64,000 nt of DNA, taken from NCBI RefSeq assembly GCF_003950325.1, contig NZ_PXZH01000004.1, forward strand, positions 55,903 through 119,902, read 5' to 3'. This document shows, one piece after another, positions 18,520 to 28,003 of this stretch (the stretch's first letter is position 1; every line of letters begins with the position of its first letter). A program made the translations under genes and the position numbers. The notes under the pieces were generated by a model. It was not told where the DNA came from, did no database searches, and worked only from the letters and a program-made list of their open reading frames with translations. Source of the stretch: Vagococcus humatus (GTDB lineage Bacteria > Bacillota > Bacilli > Lactobacillales > Vagococcaceae).

Positions 18520-18834
18520 ATGGAACTTAAATTTGTGATTCCCAACATGGAAAAAACATTCGGCAATTTAGAATTTGCTGGCGAGGATAAAGTCGTTCAG
18601 CGAAGAATCAACGGACGGCTAACTGTCTTATCAAGAAGCTATAATCTCTATTCTGATGTTCAAAGAGCAGATGATATTGTGGTGGTGCTTCCTGCTGAAG
18701 CTGGCGAAAAACATTTCGGCTTTGAGGAACGTGTGAAGTTAGTCAATCCACGTATTACCGCAGAGGGCTACAAAATCGGCACTCGTGGTTTTACAAATTA
18801 CCTTTTACATGCTGACGACATGATAAAAGAATAA
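18520..18834 (+). CDS. orf23: Tn916 Orf23, conjugation-module protein
   Basis: 104 residues, no membrane segment or known catalytic motif. It belongs to the small YdcP-like proteins that open the transfer operon in Tn916 and ICEBs1-type elements. It is paralogous-looking to Orf22 (both have a FGNLEF or FGELKF segment and a late GY/Y-DWYI-ADDI type ending: LLHADDMI and YIKADDIV). AGAAAGGATAGG precedes the start. Required-gene status is known from related elements only. Confidence 0.88.
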   Translation: MELKFVIPNMEKTFGNLEFAGEDKVVQRRINGRLTVLSRSYNLYSDVQRADDIVVVLPAEAGEKHFGFEERVKLVNPRITAEGYKIGTRGFTNYLLHADDMIKE

Positions 18835-18849
18835 AGAAAGAGAGGAAAA

Positions 18850-19236
18850 ATGATGAGATTAGCAAATGGCATTGTATTAGATAAAGACACGACTTTTGGA
18901 GAATTGAAATTCTCTGCTCTACGTCGTGAAGTGAGAATCCAAAATGAAGACGGGTCGGTTTCAGATGAAATCAAGGAACGTACCTATGACTTAAAATCCA
19001 AAGGACAAGGACGCATGATTCAAGTAAGTATTCCTGCCAGCGTGCCTTTGAAAGAGTTTGATTATAACGCACGGGTGGAACTTATCAATCCCATTGCGGA
19101 CACCGTTGCTACTGCCACCTATCAAGGAGCAGATGTTGACTGGTATATCAAGGCAGACGATATTGTGCTGACAAAGGATTCTAGTTCATTCAAAGCTCAA
19201 CCACAAGCAAAGAAAGAACCGACACAAGACAAATAG
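18850..19236 (+). CDS. orf22: Tn916 Orf22, YdcP-like conjugation protein
   Basis: 128 residues, soluble, related to Orf23 (same FGELKFSALRREV opening and KADDIV near the end). It starts at ATG 18850 after AGAGGAAAA, 15 bases behind orf23. It has a charged tail rich in K, Q and P. Part of the transfer operon; biochemical role unknown. Confidence 0.88.
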   Translation: MMRLANGIVLDKDTTFGELKFSALRREVRIQNEDGSVSDEIKERTYDLKSKGQGRMIQVSIPASVPLKEFDYNARVELINPIADTVATATYQGADVDWYIKADDIVLTKDSSSFKAQPQAKKEPTQDK

Positions 19237-19264
19237 TCGCTAGGTAGAAAGGAGACTTTTTCGC

Positions 19265-20650
19265 ATGAAACAGCGTGGTAAAAGGATTCGCCCATCTGGT
19301 AAAGATTTAGTCTTTCATTTTACGATAGCGTCACTCCTGCCTGTTTTCCTGCTGGTTGTCGGACTGTTTCATGTGAAGACAATCCAGCAGATCAACTGGC
19401 AGGATTTTAACCTATCACAAGCAGATAAGATTGACATTCCCTATTTAATTATCAGTTTCAGTGTCGCAATTCTTATCTGCTTGCTGGTAGCGTTTGTATT
19501 CAAACGGGTTCGCTATGATACGGTTAAACAACTTTACCACCGTCAAAAACTGGCAAAGATGATACTTGAAAACAAGTGGTATGAATCTGAACAGGTCAAA
19601 ACAGAGGGTTTCTTTAAAGATAGTGCTGGTCGTACAAAGGAAAAGATAACCTACTTCCCTAAAATGTATTATCGACTTAAAAATGGCTTGATACAGATAC
19701 GGGTGGAAATCACGCTGGGAAAATATCAAGACCAACTCTTACACTTGGAAAAGAAATTAGAGAGTGGCTTGTACTGTGAGCTGACGGATAAAGAGTTAAA
19801 GGATTCCTATGTGGAATATACTTTGCTCTATGACACCATAGCCAGTCGTATTTCTATTGATGAAGTAGAAGCTAAAGATGGTAAACTTCGCTTAATGAAA
19901 AACGTATGGTGGGAATATGATAAGCTCCCTCATATGTTGATTGCTGGTGGTACAGGTGGCGGTAAAACTTACTTTATACTGACACTGATTGAAGCCTTGC
20001 TTCATACAGATTCAAAACTGTATATTCTTGACCCGAAAAATGCTGACCTTGCGGACTTAGGTTCTGTGATGGCAAATGTCTACTATAGAAAAGAAGACTT
20101 GCTTTCTTGCATTGAAACATTCTATGAAGAAATGATGAAACGTAGTGAGGAAATGAAGCAGATGAAGAACTATAAGACTGGCAAAAATTATGCTTACTTA
20201 GGTCTCCCGGCACACTTCTTAATCTTTGATGAATACGTCGCTTTCATGGAAATGCTGGGAACAAAAGAAAACACCGCAGTTATGAATAAGCTGAAACAGA
20301 TTGTCATGTTAGGTCGTCAAGCTGGCTTCTTTCTAATACTGGCTTGTCAACGTCCAGACGCAAAATATTTAGGCGACGGAATCCGTGATCAGTTTAATTT
20401 CAGAGTGGCTTTAGGTCGTATGTCTGAAATGGGCTATGGCATGATGTTTGGCAGTGACGTACAAAAGGATTTCTTCTTAAAGCGAATCAAAGGTCGTGGC
20501 TATGTTGATGTAGGAACAAGTGTCATATCAGAGTTTTATACTCCCCTTGTACCAAAAGGATATGATTTCTTGGAGGAAATTAAAAAGTTATCCAACAGCA
20601 GACAGTCCACGCAGGCGACGTGCGAAGCGGAAGTCGCAGGTGTGGACTGA
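19265..20650 (+). CDS. orf21: Tn916 Orf21, FtsK/HerA-type coupling protein
   Basis: 461 residues: two N-terminal membrane helices (about 20-42 and 60-82), then a motor domain with Walker A GGTGGGKT near residue 229 and Walker B LIFDEY near residue 320. It links the relaxase-DNA complex to the mating channel, like TcpA of clostridial plasmids and ConQ of ICEBs1. AAAGGAG lies before the ATG. The C-terminus reaches into the beginning of the oriT region. Confidence 0.93.
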   Translation: MKQRGKRIRPSGKDLVFHFTIASLLPVFLLVVGLFHVKTIQQINWQDFNLSQADKIDIPYLIISFSVAILICLLVAFVFKRVRYDTVKQLYHRQKLAKMILENKWYESEQVKTEGFFKDSAGRTKEKITYFPKMYYRLKNGLIQIRVEITLGKYQDQLLHLEKKLESGLYCELTDKELKDSYVEYTLLYDTIASRISIDEVEAKDGKLRLMKNVWWEYDKLPHMLIAGGTGGGKTYFILTLIEALLHTDSKLYILDPKNADLADLGSVMANVYYRKEDLLSCIETFYEEMMKRSEEMKQMKNYKTGKNYAYLGLPAHFLIFDEYVAFMEMLGTKENTAVMNKLKQIVMLGRQAGFFLILACQRPDAKYLGDGIRDQFNFRVALGRMSEMGYGMMFGSDVQKDFFLKRIKGRGYVDVGTSVISEFYTPLVPKGYDFLEEIKKLSNSRQSTQATCEAEVAGVD

Positions 20651-20830
20651 TCTTGCTGGCTGGTGTGGCAATAGCCACGCCAGCACTTAACCCCCCGTAT
20701 CTAACAGGGGGGTACAAATCGACAGGAAACAGTCAAAAAAACATTAGAAAATCCTTTGGTTACAAGGGATTTACAAAATTTCAGCGTATGTCAAATGGGC
20801 TTTAAAAGTTGACATACGCCTTTTTGATTG
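20640..20830 (+). other. oriT: Origin of transfer (oriT)
   Basis: The stretch between orf21 and orf20 contains the inverted repeats CCCCCC-GTATCTAA-CAGGGGGG (20691-20712) and TGCTGGC/GCCAGCA with inner GTGGC/GCCAC (20653-20685). In Tn916 this interval is the mapped oriT, nicked by the Orf20 relaxase. Confidence 0.88.
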
Positions 20831-22033
20831 GAGGGATTTTTACTGAATGAACAAACTTGGTTACAGCATTTAAAAGAAAAACGCTTGGCTTATGGACTAT
20901 CTCAAAACCGTTTAGCTGTTGCGACTGGTATTACAAGGCAGTATCTAAGCGATATTGAAACAGGAAAAGTCAAGCCATCAGAGGATTTACAGCAGTCCCT
21001 TTGGGAAGCTCTGGAACGCTTCAATCCCGACGCTCCCCTTGAAATGCTGTTTGATTATGTAAGGATTCGCTTTCCGACAACAGACGTACAGCAGGTGGTC
21101 GAAAACATCTTACAACTGAAACTGTCCTATTTTCTTCATGAGGACTATGGTTTCTATTCTTATTCAGAGCATTATGCTTTAGGCGACATATTCGTCCTTT
21201 GCTCCCATGAACTGGACAAAGGAGTTCTGGTGGAATTGAAAGGTCGTGGGTGCAGACAATTTGAAAGCTATCTTCTGGCACAACAAAGAAGCTGGTATGA
21301 GTTCTTTATGGACGTTTTGGTGGCTGGCGGTGTGATGAAACGCCTTGACCTTGCCATTAACGATAAGACAGGGATTTTGAATATCCCTGTACTCACTGAA
21401 AAGTGCCAACAGGAAGAATGTATCTCCGTCTTCCGCAGTTTTAAAAGCTATCGCAGTGGCGAACTGGTACGCAAAGAGGAAAAGGAATGTATGGGAAACA
21501 CCCTCTATATCGGTTCATTACAAAGTGAAGTTTATTTCTGTATCTATGAAAAGGACTACGAGCAGTACAAGAAAAATGATATTCCCATTGAAGACGCAGA
21601 AGTAAAAAACCGTTTTGAGATTCGATTGAAAAATGAGCGTGCCTATTATGCAGTCCGTGATTTACTCGTCTATGACAATCCAGAGCATACCGCCTTTAAA
21701 ATTATCAATCGGTATATCCGTTTTGTAGATAAAGACGATTCCAAACCTCGTTCTGATTGGAAACTGAATGAAGAATGGGCTTGGTTTATTGGGAACAATC
21801 GTGAACGATTAAAACTAACCACAAAACCAGAGCCTTACTCCTTCCAAAGGACGCTGAACTGGCTATCTCATCAAGTTGCCCCGACCTTAAAGGTTGCGAT
21901 TAAACTTGATGAAATCAACCAGACGCAGGTTGTAAAAGACATTCTCGACCATGCGAAACTGACAGACCGACACAAGCAGATTTTGAAGCAACAGTCAGTA
22001 AAAGAACAGGACGTGATAACAACAAAAAAATAA
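20828..22033 (+). CDS. orf20: Tn916 Orf20, MobT relaxase (Rep_trans type)
   Basis: 401 residues. An N-terminal helix-turn-helix (residues about 14-60, SQNRLAVATGITRQYLSDIE) is followed by a rolling-circle Rep_trans domain; FKIINRYIRFVDKD and the Y-containing YEKDYEQY lie in the catalytic part. It nicks oriT just upstream. The start is ambiguous: the conventional TTG at 20828 overlaps the GGAGG, whereas a CTG at 20843 lies 8 bases after it and may be the real initiator. No ATG fits. Confidence 0.92.
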   Translation: MEGFLLNEQTWLQHLKEKRLAYGLSQNRLAVATGITRQYLSDIETGKVKPSEDLQQSLWEALERFNPDAPLEMLFDYVRIRFPTTDVQQVVENILQLKLSYFLHEDYGFYSYSEHYALGDIFVLCSHELDKGVLVELKGRGCRQFESYLLAQQRSWYEFFMDVLVAGGVMKRLDLAINDKTGILNIPVLTEKCQQEECISVFRSFKSYRSGELVRKEEKECMGNTLYIGSLQSEVYFCIYEKDYEQYKKNDIPIEDAEVKNRFEIRLKNERAYYAVRDLLVYDNPEHTAFKIINRYIRFVDKDDSKPRSDWKLNEEWAWFIGNNRERLKLTTKPEPYSFQRTLNWLSHQVAPTLKVAIKLDEINQTQVVKDILDHAKLTDRHKQILKQQSVKEQDVITTKK

Positions 22034-22075
22034 CTCAAATACAAATTCATTGAATATAGAGAGGAGAACATTTTT

Positions 22076-22297
22076 ATGAATTTTGGACAAAACCTTTATA
22101 ACTGGTTTCTATCAAACGCTCAATCACTGGTGCTTTTAGCAATCGTTGTGATTGGCTTGTATCTTGGCTTCAAGCGTGAGTTTAGCAAACTGATTGGCTT
22201 TTTAATTATTGCGATTATTGCGGTTGGCTTAGTCTTCAACGCTGCTGGAGTAAAAGACATTTTACTAGAGCTATTCAATCGCATTATTGGTGCTTAA
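22076..22297 (+). CDS. orf19: Tn916 Orf19, small two-helix membrane protein
   Basis: 73 residues with two hydrophobic helices (about 15-33 and 40-58) and a short C-terminal tail. Typical of TcpD-like subunits of Gram-positive mating channels. GAGAGGAGAAC precedes the start. Part of the transfer operon. Confidence 0.9.
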   Translation: MNFGQNLYNWFLSNAQSLVLLAIVVIGLYLGFKREFSKLIGFLIIAIIAVGLVFNAAGVKDILLELFNRIIGA

Positions 22298-22413
22298 ATA
22301 AAACCGTTCTTTTGTGGAATATAAGTGGTTTTCTTATGTTCCGCAAAGGAATGGTACACCAAACGAAGTGCGGTAGGGATTTTTGAATCTCTACAAAGAA
22401 AGGACGTGAATAT

Positions 22414-22911
22414 ATGGACGATATGCAAGTCTATATTGCGAATTTAGGCAAATACAATGAGGGCGAATTGGTCGGTGCGTGGTTTACCTTTCCCATTGAC
22501 TTTGAGGAAGTCAAAGAGAAAATCGGCTTGAATAATGAATATGAGGAATACGCCATTCATGACTACGAGTTACCCTTTACGGTTGACGAATACACTTCCA
22601 TTGGCGAACTCAATCGACTATGGGAAATGGTATCGGAATTACCCGAAGAATTACAATCGGAGCTATCTGCTCTGCTCACTCATTTTTCAAGCATTGAAGA
22701 ACTAAGCGAACATCAAGAGGATATTATCATTCATTCCGATTGTGATGATATGTATGACGTGGCACGCTACTACATTGAAGAAACGGGTGCTTTAGGCGAA
22801 GTACCAGCTAGTCTTCAAAACTATATTGATTATCAAGCCTATGGTCGGGATTTAGACCTTTCAGGAACGTTTATCTCAACCAATCATGGGATTTTTGAAA
22901 TCGTCTATTAA
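22414..22911 (+). CDS. ardA: Tn916 Orf18, ArdA antirestriction protein
   Basis: 165 very acidic residues (many D and E), a DNA mimic that binds type I restriction-modification enzymes and protects the incoming element. It has the family start MQVYIANLGKYNEGELVGAW in part (residues 4-23) and the compact three-domain length. AAAGGACGTG lies upstream of the ATG. The region before it (22298-22413) holds a short inverted repeat but no other gene. Confidence 0.95.
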   Translation: MDDMQVYIANLGKYNEGELVGAWFTFPIDFEEVKEKIGLNNEYEEYAIHDYELPFTVDEYTSIGELNRLWEMVSELPEELQSELSALLTHFSSIEELSEHQEDIIIHSDCDDMYDVARYYIEETGALGEVPASLQNYIDYQAYGRDLDLSGTFISTNHGIFEIVY

Positions 22912-22999
22912 ATCTGTCGGTACATTACTACTGGCAGATTTTCTATTTTACGGGGTGGCTCAATCAGCTACCCCTATTTTTTATGAAAGGATTGATTAC

Positions 23000-23392
23000 A
23001 TGAAGAAAATACGAAGCTATACCAGTATCTGGTCTGTGGAAAAGGTACTGTATTCTATCAATGATTTTAGACTTCCGTTTCCCATAACCTTTACGCAAAT
23101 GACATGGTTTGTCGTGTCACTCTTTGCAGTGATGATACTTGGCAACTTGCCCCCTCTTTCCATGATAGAGGGAGCATTTCTCAAATACTTTGGGATTCCT
23201 GTGGCTTTCACATGGTTTATGTCTACAAAAACTTTTGATGGTAAAAAGCCTTATGGATTTTTGAAGTCTGTCATTGCTTATGCACTGCGACCAAAGCTGA
23301 CCTATGCAGGAAAAAAAGTAACGCTTGGCAGAAACCAGCCACAAGAAGCCATTACAGCAGTTAGGAGTGAATTTTATGGCATATCCAATTAA
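23000..23392 (+). CDS. orf17: Tn916 Orf17, TcpE-like channel membrane protein
   Basis: 130 residues from the ATG at 23000, with AAAGGATTGATTAC before it. Two central hydrophobic stretches (about 35-55 and 60-80) mark a small membrane subunit of the TcpE type. The frame is open upstream into orf18, but the only good ribosome site is here. The last 17 bases overlap the start of orf16, pointing to translational coupling. Confidence 0.88.
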   Translation: MKKIRSYTSIWSVEKVLYSINDFRLPFPITFTQMTWFVVSLFAVMILGNLPPLSMIEGAFLKYFGIPVAFTWFMSTKTFDGKKPYGFLKSVIAYALRPKLTYAGKKVTLGRNQPQEAITAVRSEFYGISN

Positions 23393-25823
23393 ATACATTG
23401 AAAACAATCTCGTCTGGAATAAAGACGGGGAATGTTATGCTTACTATGAGCTTGTTCCTTACAATTACTCATTTCTAAGTCCAGAACAGAAAATACAAGT
23501 GCATGATTCTTTCAGACAGCTTATCGCACAAAATCGTGATGGCAAAATTCATGCTTTACAAATCAGTACAGAATCCAGCATACGTTCTGCACAAGAGCGT
23601 TCCAAAAATGAAGTCACTGGCAAGCTCAAAGCGGTTGCCTATGACAAAATCGACCAACAGACAGACGCTTTAATATCCATGATTGGCGAAAATCAAGTGA
23701 ACTACCGTTTCTTTATCGGCTTTAAGTTGCTTCTCAACGATCAGGAGTTTTCTATGAAAAGTCTTACCGTTGAAGCAAAAAATGCTTTGTCTGATTTTGT
23801 CTATGATGTGAACCATAAGCTGATGGGCGATTTTGTTAGTATGAGTAATGATGAAATCCTGCGTTTTCAGAAGATGGAAAAGCTCTTAGAAAATAAAATC
23901 TCTCGTCGTTTCAAAATCCGCAGGTTAGATAAGGACGACTTCGGCTATCTGATTGAACACCTTTACGGACAGACAGGCACTGCCTATGAAGAGTATGAGT
24001 ACCATCTATCAAAGAAAAAGCTGGATAATGAAACGCTGATTAAATACTATGACTTGATTAAGCCTACTCGCTGTTTGGTGGAAGAAAAACAGCGATATTT
24101 GAAAATCCAGCAGGAAGATGAAACCGTCTATGTAGCTTACTTTACCATTAACAGCATTGTCGGAGAACTGGACTTCCCGTCCTCTGAAATCTTCTACTAC
24201 CAGCAACAGCAATTTACATTCCCGATTGATACGTCAATGAATGTGGAAATTGTAGCGAATCGTAAAGCCCTATCTACTGTCCGCAATAAAAAGAAAGAAC
24301 TGAAAGACTTGGATAACCACGCTTGGCAAAGTGATAATGAAACCAGCTCCAATGTGGCGGAAGCTCTGGAAAGTGTGAATGAGCTGGAAACCAATTTAGA
24401 CCAAAGCAAGGAATCTATGTACAAGCTGTCTTATGTGGTAAGGGTATCAGCAAATGATCTTGACGAACTCAAACGTCGTTGTAATGAAGTGAAAGATTTT
24501 TATGACGATTTAAGCGTAAAACTGGTACGACCATTTGGGGATATGCTCGGCTTACATGAAGAATTTTTACCTGCCAGCAAGCGTTATATGAATGATTATA
24601 TTCAATACGTGACCTCTGATTTCCTCGCTGGTTTAGGTTTTGGTGCTACTCAAATGCTGGGGGAAAATGAGGGGATTTATGTTGGCTACAGCTTAGATAC
24701 TGGACGCAATGTCTATCTGAAACCTGCTCTTGCCAGTCAAGGGGTTAAGGGTTCAGTAACCAATGCGTTAGCGTCGGCTTTTGTTGGTTCGCTGGGTGGT
24801 GGTAAATCCTTTGCGAATAACCTTATCGTCTATTATGCGGTGCTTTATGGGGCACAAGCAGTGATTGTAGACCCAAAAGCAGAACGTGGCAGATGGAAAG
24901 AAACCTTGCCAGAGATTTCCCATGAAATCAATATCGTCACTCTGACTTCTGATGAGAAAAACAAAGGCTTACTTGACCCTTATGTGATTATGAAAAATCC
25001 CAAAGATTCTGAATCACTGGCTATTGATATTCTGACATTCCTTACGGGGATTTCCTCTCGTGATGGGGAACGCTTCCCAATCCTTAGAAAAGCCATTCGT
25101 GCAGTAACCAATAGTGAAGTACGAGGGTTGATGAAAGTGATTGAGGAATTACGGGTTGAGAATACGCCACTAAGTACCAGTATAGCCGACCATATCGAAA
25201 GTTTTACAGACTATGACTTTGCACATTTATTATTCAGTAATGGTTATGTGGAGCAGTCTATCAGCTTAGAAAAACAACTGAACATTATACAGGTTGCGGA
25301 CTTGGTACTTCCCGACAAGGAAACTTCCTTTGAGGAATATACCACTATGGAGCTTTTATCCGTTGCTATGCTGATTGTCATTAGTACCTTTGCTTTAGAC
25401 TTTATCCATACAGACCGAAGCATTTTCAAGATTGTAGATTTAGACGAAGCATGGAGCTTTTTACAGGTAGCACAAGGAAAAACACTATCTATGAAGCTGG
25501 TTCGGGCTGGTCGTGCTATGAACGCTGGGGTATATTTCGTGACCCAAAATACAGACGACCTCTTAGATGAAAAACTGAAAAATAACCTCGGCTTAAAATT
25601 TGCATTTCGTTCCACTGACCTTAACGAGATTAAAAAGACCTTAGCCTTTTTTGGTGTAGACCCAGAGGACGAAAACAATCAGAAGCGATTGCGTGATTTG
25701 GAAAACGGGCAATGCCTTATCAGTGATTTATATGGTCGTGTCGGTGTGATACAGTTCCACCCTGTATTTGAAGAACTGCTCCATGCCTTTGATACCAGAC
25801 CACCTGTGCGAAAAGAGGTGTAA
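23376..25823 (+). CDS. orf16: Tn916 Orf16, VirB4/TcpF-type conjugation ATPase
   Basis: 815 residues from the ATG at 23376 (GGAGTGAATTTT upstream). The Walker A segment GSLGGGKS lies near residue 475 and the Walker B region IVDLDEAW near residue 685. It energises assembly of, or transport through, the type IV secretion channel (homologue of ConE). An upstream in-frame start inside orf17 has no ribosome site. The next gene begins two bases after the stop. Confidence 0.94.
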   Translation: MAYPIKYIENNLVWNKDGECYAYYELVPYNYSFLSPEQKIQVHDSFRQLIAQNRDGKIHALQISTESSIRSAQERSKNEVTGKLKAVAYDKIDQQTDALISMIGENQVNYRFFIGFKLLLNDQEFSMKSLTVEAKNALSDFVYDVNHKLMGDFVSMSNDEILRFQKMEKLLENKISRRFKIRRLDKDDFGYLIEHLYGQTGTAYEEYEYHLSKKKLDNETLIKYYDLIKPTRCLVEEKQRYLKIQQEDETVYVAYFTINSIVGELDFPSSEIFYYQQQQFTFPIDTSMNVEIVANRKALSTVRNKKKELKDLDNHAWQSDNETSSNVAEALESVNELETNLDQSKESMYKLSYVVRVSANDLDELKRRCNEVKDFYDDLSVKLVRPFGDMLGLHEEFLPASKRYMNDYIQYVTSDFLAGLGFGATQMLGENEGIYVGYSLDTGRNVYLKPALASQGVKGSVTNALASAFVGSLGGGKSFANNLIVYYAVLYGAQAVIVDPKAERGRWKETLPEISHEINIVTLTSDEKNKGLLDPYVIMKNPKDSESLAIDILTFLTGISSRDGERFPILRKAIRAVTNSEVRGLMKVIEELRVENTPLSTSIADHIESFTDYDFAHLLFSNGYVEQSISLEKQLNIIQVADLVLPDKETSFEEYTTMELLSVAMLIVISTFALDFIHTDRSIFKIVDLDEAWSFLQVAQGKTLSMKLVRAGRAMNAGVYFVTQNTDDLLDEKLKNNLGLKFAFRSTDLNEIKKTLAFFGVDPEDENNQKRLRDLENGQCLISDLYGRVGVIQFHPVFEELLHAFDTRPPVRKEV

Positions 25824-25825
25824 AT

Positions 25826-28003
25826 GTGAAACCATCAATAGTAAACAGAATAAAATCAAACTGGACACTGAAACGTCTAGGTAAAGTGGCAATGACAGTG
25901 GCTTTCACACTTGTGATTGCCATTTTTCTTTTAGCCATGCTGGGAACGGTGGTTCAAGCTGCGGGCTTGGTAGATGATACGGTCAATGTGGCAAATGAAT
26001 ACAGCCGATACCCACTTGAAAACTATCAACTGGATTTTTATGTGGATAATAGCTGGGGCTGGCTTCCGTGGAACTGGTCGGACGGGATTGGAAAACAGGT
26101 CATGTATGGACTATATGCCATTACCAATTTTATTTGGACAATCAGTTTGTATGTTTCCAATGCGACAGGTTACTTAGTACAGGAAGCCTATTCCTTAGAC
26201 TTCATTTCCGCTACAGCAGATTCCATTGGTAAGAATATGCAGACCTTAGCTGGTGTGAGTGCAAACGGATTTTCAACAGAGGGTTTCTATGTTGGATTCC
26301 TCTTACTCTTGATTTTGGTTCTTGGGGTTTATGTTGCCTATACGGGACTGATAAAGAGAGAAACCACAAAGGCAATTCATGCCATTATGAATTTTGTGCT
26401 GGTGTTTATCCTATCGGCTTCCTTTATTGCCTACGCTCCCGACTACATTAAAAAAATCAATGACTTTTCATCAGACATCAGTAATGCCAGTTTATCACTT
26501 GGCACGAAGATTGTCATGCCCCATTCCGATAGTCAAGGCAAGGACAGCGTGGACTTAATCAGAGATAGCCTGTTTTCCATACAGGTTCAGCAACCGTGGC
26601 TACTGCTTCAATACAACAGTTCAGACATTGAAAGTATCGGTATTGACCGTGTGGAAAGCCTGCTCTCCACCAGCCCAGATTCCAACAATGGCGAAGACAG
26701 AGAAAAAATTGTTGCGGAAGAAATTGAAGACAGAAGCAATACCAATCTAACCATTACAAAGACCATTAACCGTTTAGGTACAGTCTTCTTCCTATTTGTC
26801 TTCAATATTGGGATTTCCATATTTGTATTCCTATTAACAGGAATCATGATTTTCTCGCAGGTACTTTTTATCATCTATGCTATGTTTCTGCCTGTGAGCT
26901 TTATTTTAAGCATGATTCCATCATTTGATGGTATGTCAAAACGAGCCATAACAAAGCTCTTTAATACCATTTTGACACGAGCTGGAATCACATTGATTAT
27001 TACGACAGCATTTAGTATTTCAACCATGCTCTATACCTTATCGGCTGGTTATCCGTTCTTTTTGATTGCTTTTCTACAGATTGTGACCTTTGCAGGAATC
27101 TACTTCAAGCTGGGCGATTTAATGAGTATGTTTTCTCTACAGAGTAACGATTCTCAAAGTGTGGGAAGTCGTGTGATGAGAAAACCTCGTATGCTTATGC
27201 ACGCTCACATGCACCGTCTACAGCGGAAACTTGGACGTTCCATGACTACTCTAGGGGCTGGGTCTGCCATTGTTACAGGTAAAAAAGGACAGTCGGGTTC
27301 GGGGAGTTCTGCAAGGACACAAGCAGATCACTCCCGACCAGACGGAAAGGAAAAATCAACACTTGGAAAACGTATCGGTCAAACCATCGGTACAGTAGCT
27401 GATACCAAAGACAGAATGGTAGACACTGCTAGTGGTTTGAAAGAACAGGTTAAAGATTTGCCGACCAATGCAAGATATGCAGTATATCAAGGAAAATCCA
27501 AAGTAAAAGAGAATGTCCGTGATTTAACCAGTAGTATTTCTCAAACCAAAGCGGACAGAGCCAGTGGACGCAAGGAACAGCAGGAACAAAGGCGAAAAAC
27601 CATTGCGAAGCGTCGCTCTGAAATGGAACAGGTCAAACAGAAAAAACAGCCTGCTTCTTCTGTTCATGAAAGACCGACTACAAGACAAGAACAATATCAT
27701 GATGAACAGACCTCAAAACAGTCTAATATTCAGACTTCATATAAGGAATCTCAACAAGCCAAACAAGAGCGTCCAGCAGTTAAGTCCGATTTTTCAAGTC
27801 CAAAAGTGGAACGCCAAGGCAATACCGTTCAAGAAAAAACCGTTCAAAAGCCAGCAACTTCAACCACTACAGCAGATAGAACTTCACAACGTCCAATCAC
27901 AAAAGAACGTCCGTCTACTGTTCAAAGAGTACCACTACAAAATACAAGAAGTAGACCACCAATCAAAACCGCCACCATTAAGAAAGTCGGTAAGAAACCA
28001 TGA
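25826..28003 (+). CDS. orf15: Tn916 Orf15, VirB6-like polytopic membrane protein
   Basis: 725 residues, GTG start with GAGGTGTAAAT in front. It begins with a membrane helix (about 18-45), has a large extracellular loop, then about six further helices up to residue 440. The last third is a hydrophilic tail rich in Q, K, R and S. The Orf15 described for Tn916 itself is, as I recall, slightly longer (about 754), so this may be a length variant in the repetitive tail. Core channel component (CD3337/EF1877-type). Confidence 0.9.
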   Translation: MKPSIVNRIKSNWTLKRLGKVAMTVAFTLVIAIFLLAMLGTVVQAAGLVDDTVNVANEYSRYPLENYQLDFYVDNSWGWLPWNWSDGIGKQVMYGLYAITNFIWTISLYVSNATGYLVQEAYSLDFISATADSIGKNMQTLAGVSANGFSTEGFYVGFLLLLILVLGVYVAYTGLIKRETTKAIHAIMNFVLVFILSASFIAYAPDYIKKINDFSSDISNASLSLGTKIVMPHSDSQGKDSVDLIRDSLFSIQVQQPWLLLQYNSSDIESIGIDRVESLLSTSPDSNNGEDREKIVAEEIEDRSNTNLTITKTINRLGTVFFLFVFNIGISIFVFLLTGIMIFSQVLFIIYAMFLPVSFILSMIPSFDGMSKRAITKLFNTILTRAGITLIITTAFSISTMLYTLSAGYPFFLIAFLQIVTFAGIYFKLGDLMSMFSLQSNDSQSVGSRVMRKPRMLMHAHMHRLQRKLGRSMTTLGAGSAIVTGKKGQSGSGSSARTQADHSRPDGKEKSTLGKRIGQTIGTVADTKDRMVDTASGLKEQVKDLPTNARYAVYQGKSKVKENVRDLTSSISQTKADRASGRKEQQEQRRKTIAKRRSEMEQVKQKKQPASSVHERPTTRQEQYHDEQTSKQSNIQTSYKESQQAKQERPAVKSDFSSPKVERQGNTVQEKTVQKPATSTTTADRTSQRPITKERPSTVQRVPLQNTRSRPPIKTATIKKVGKKP

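Noticed and set aside
25244..25678. 144-codon minus frame opposite orf16
   Set aside because: Antisense shadow of the ATPase domain, without promoter or ribosome site.
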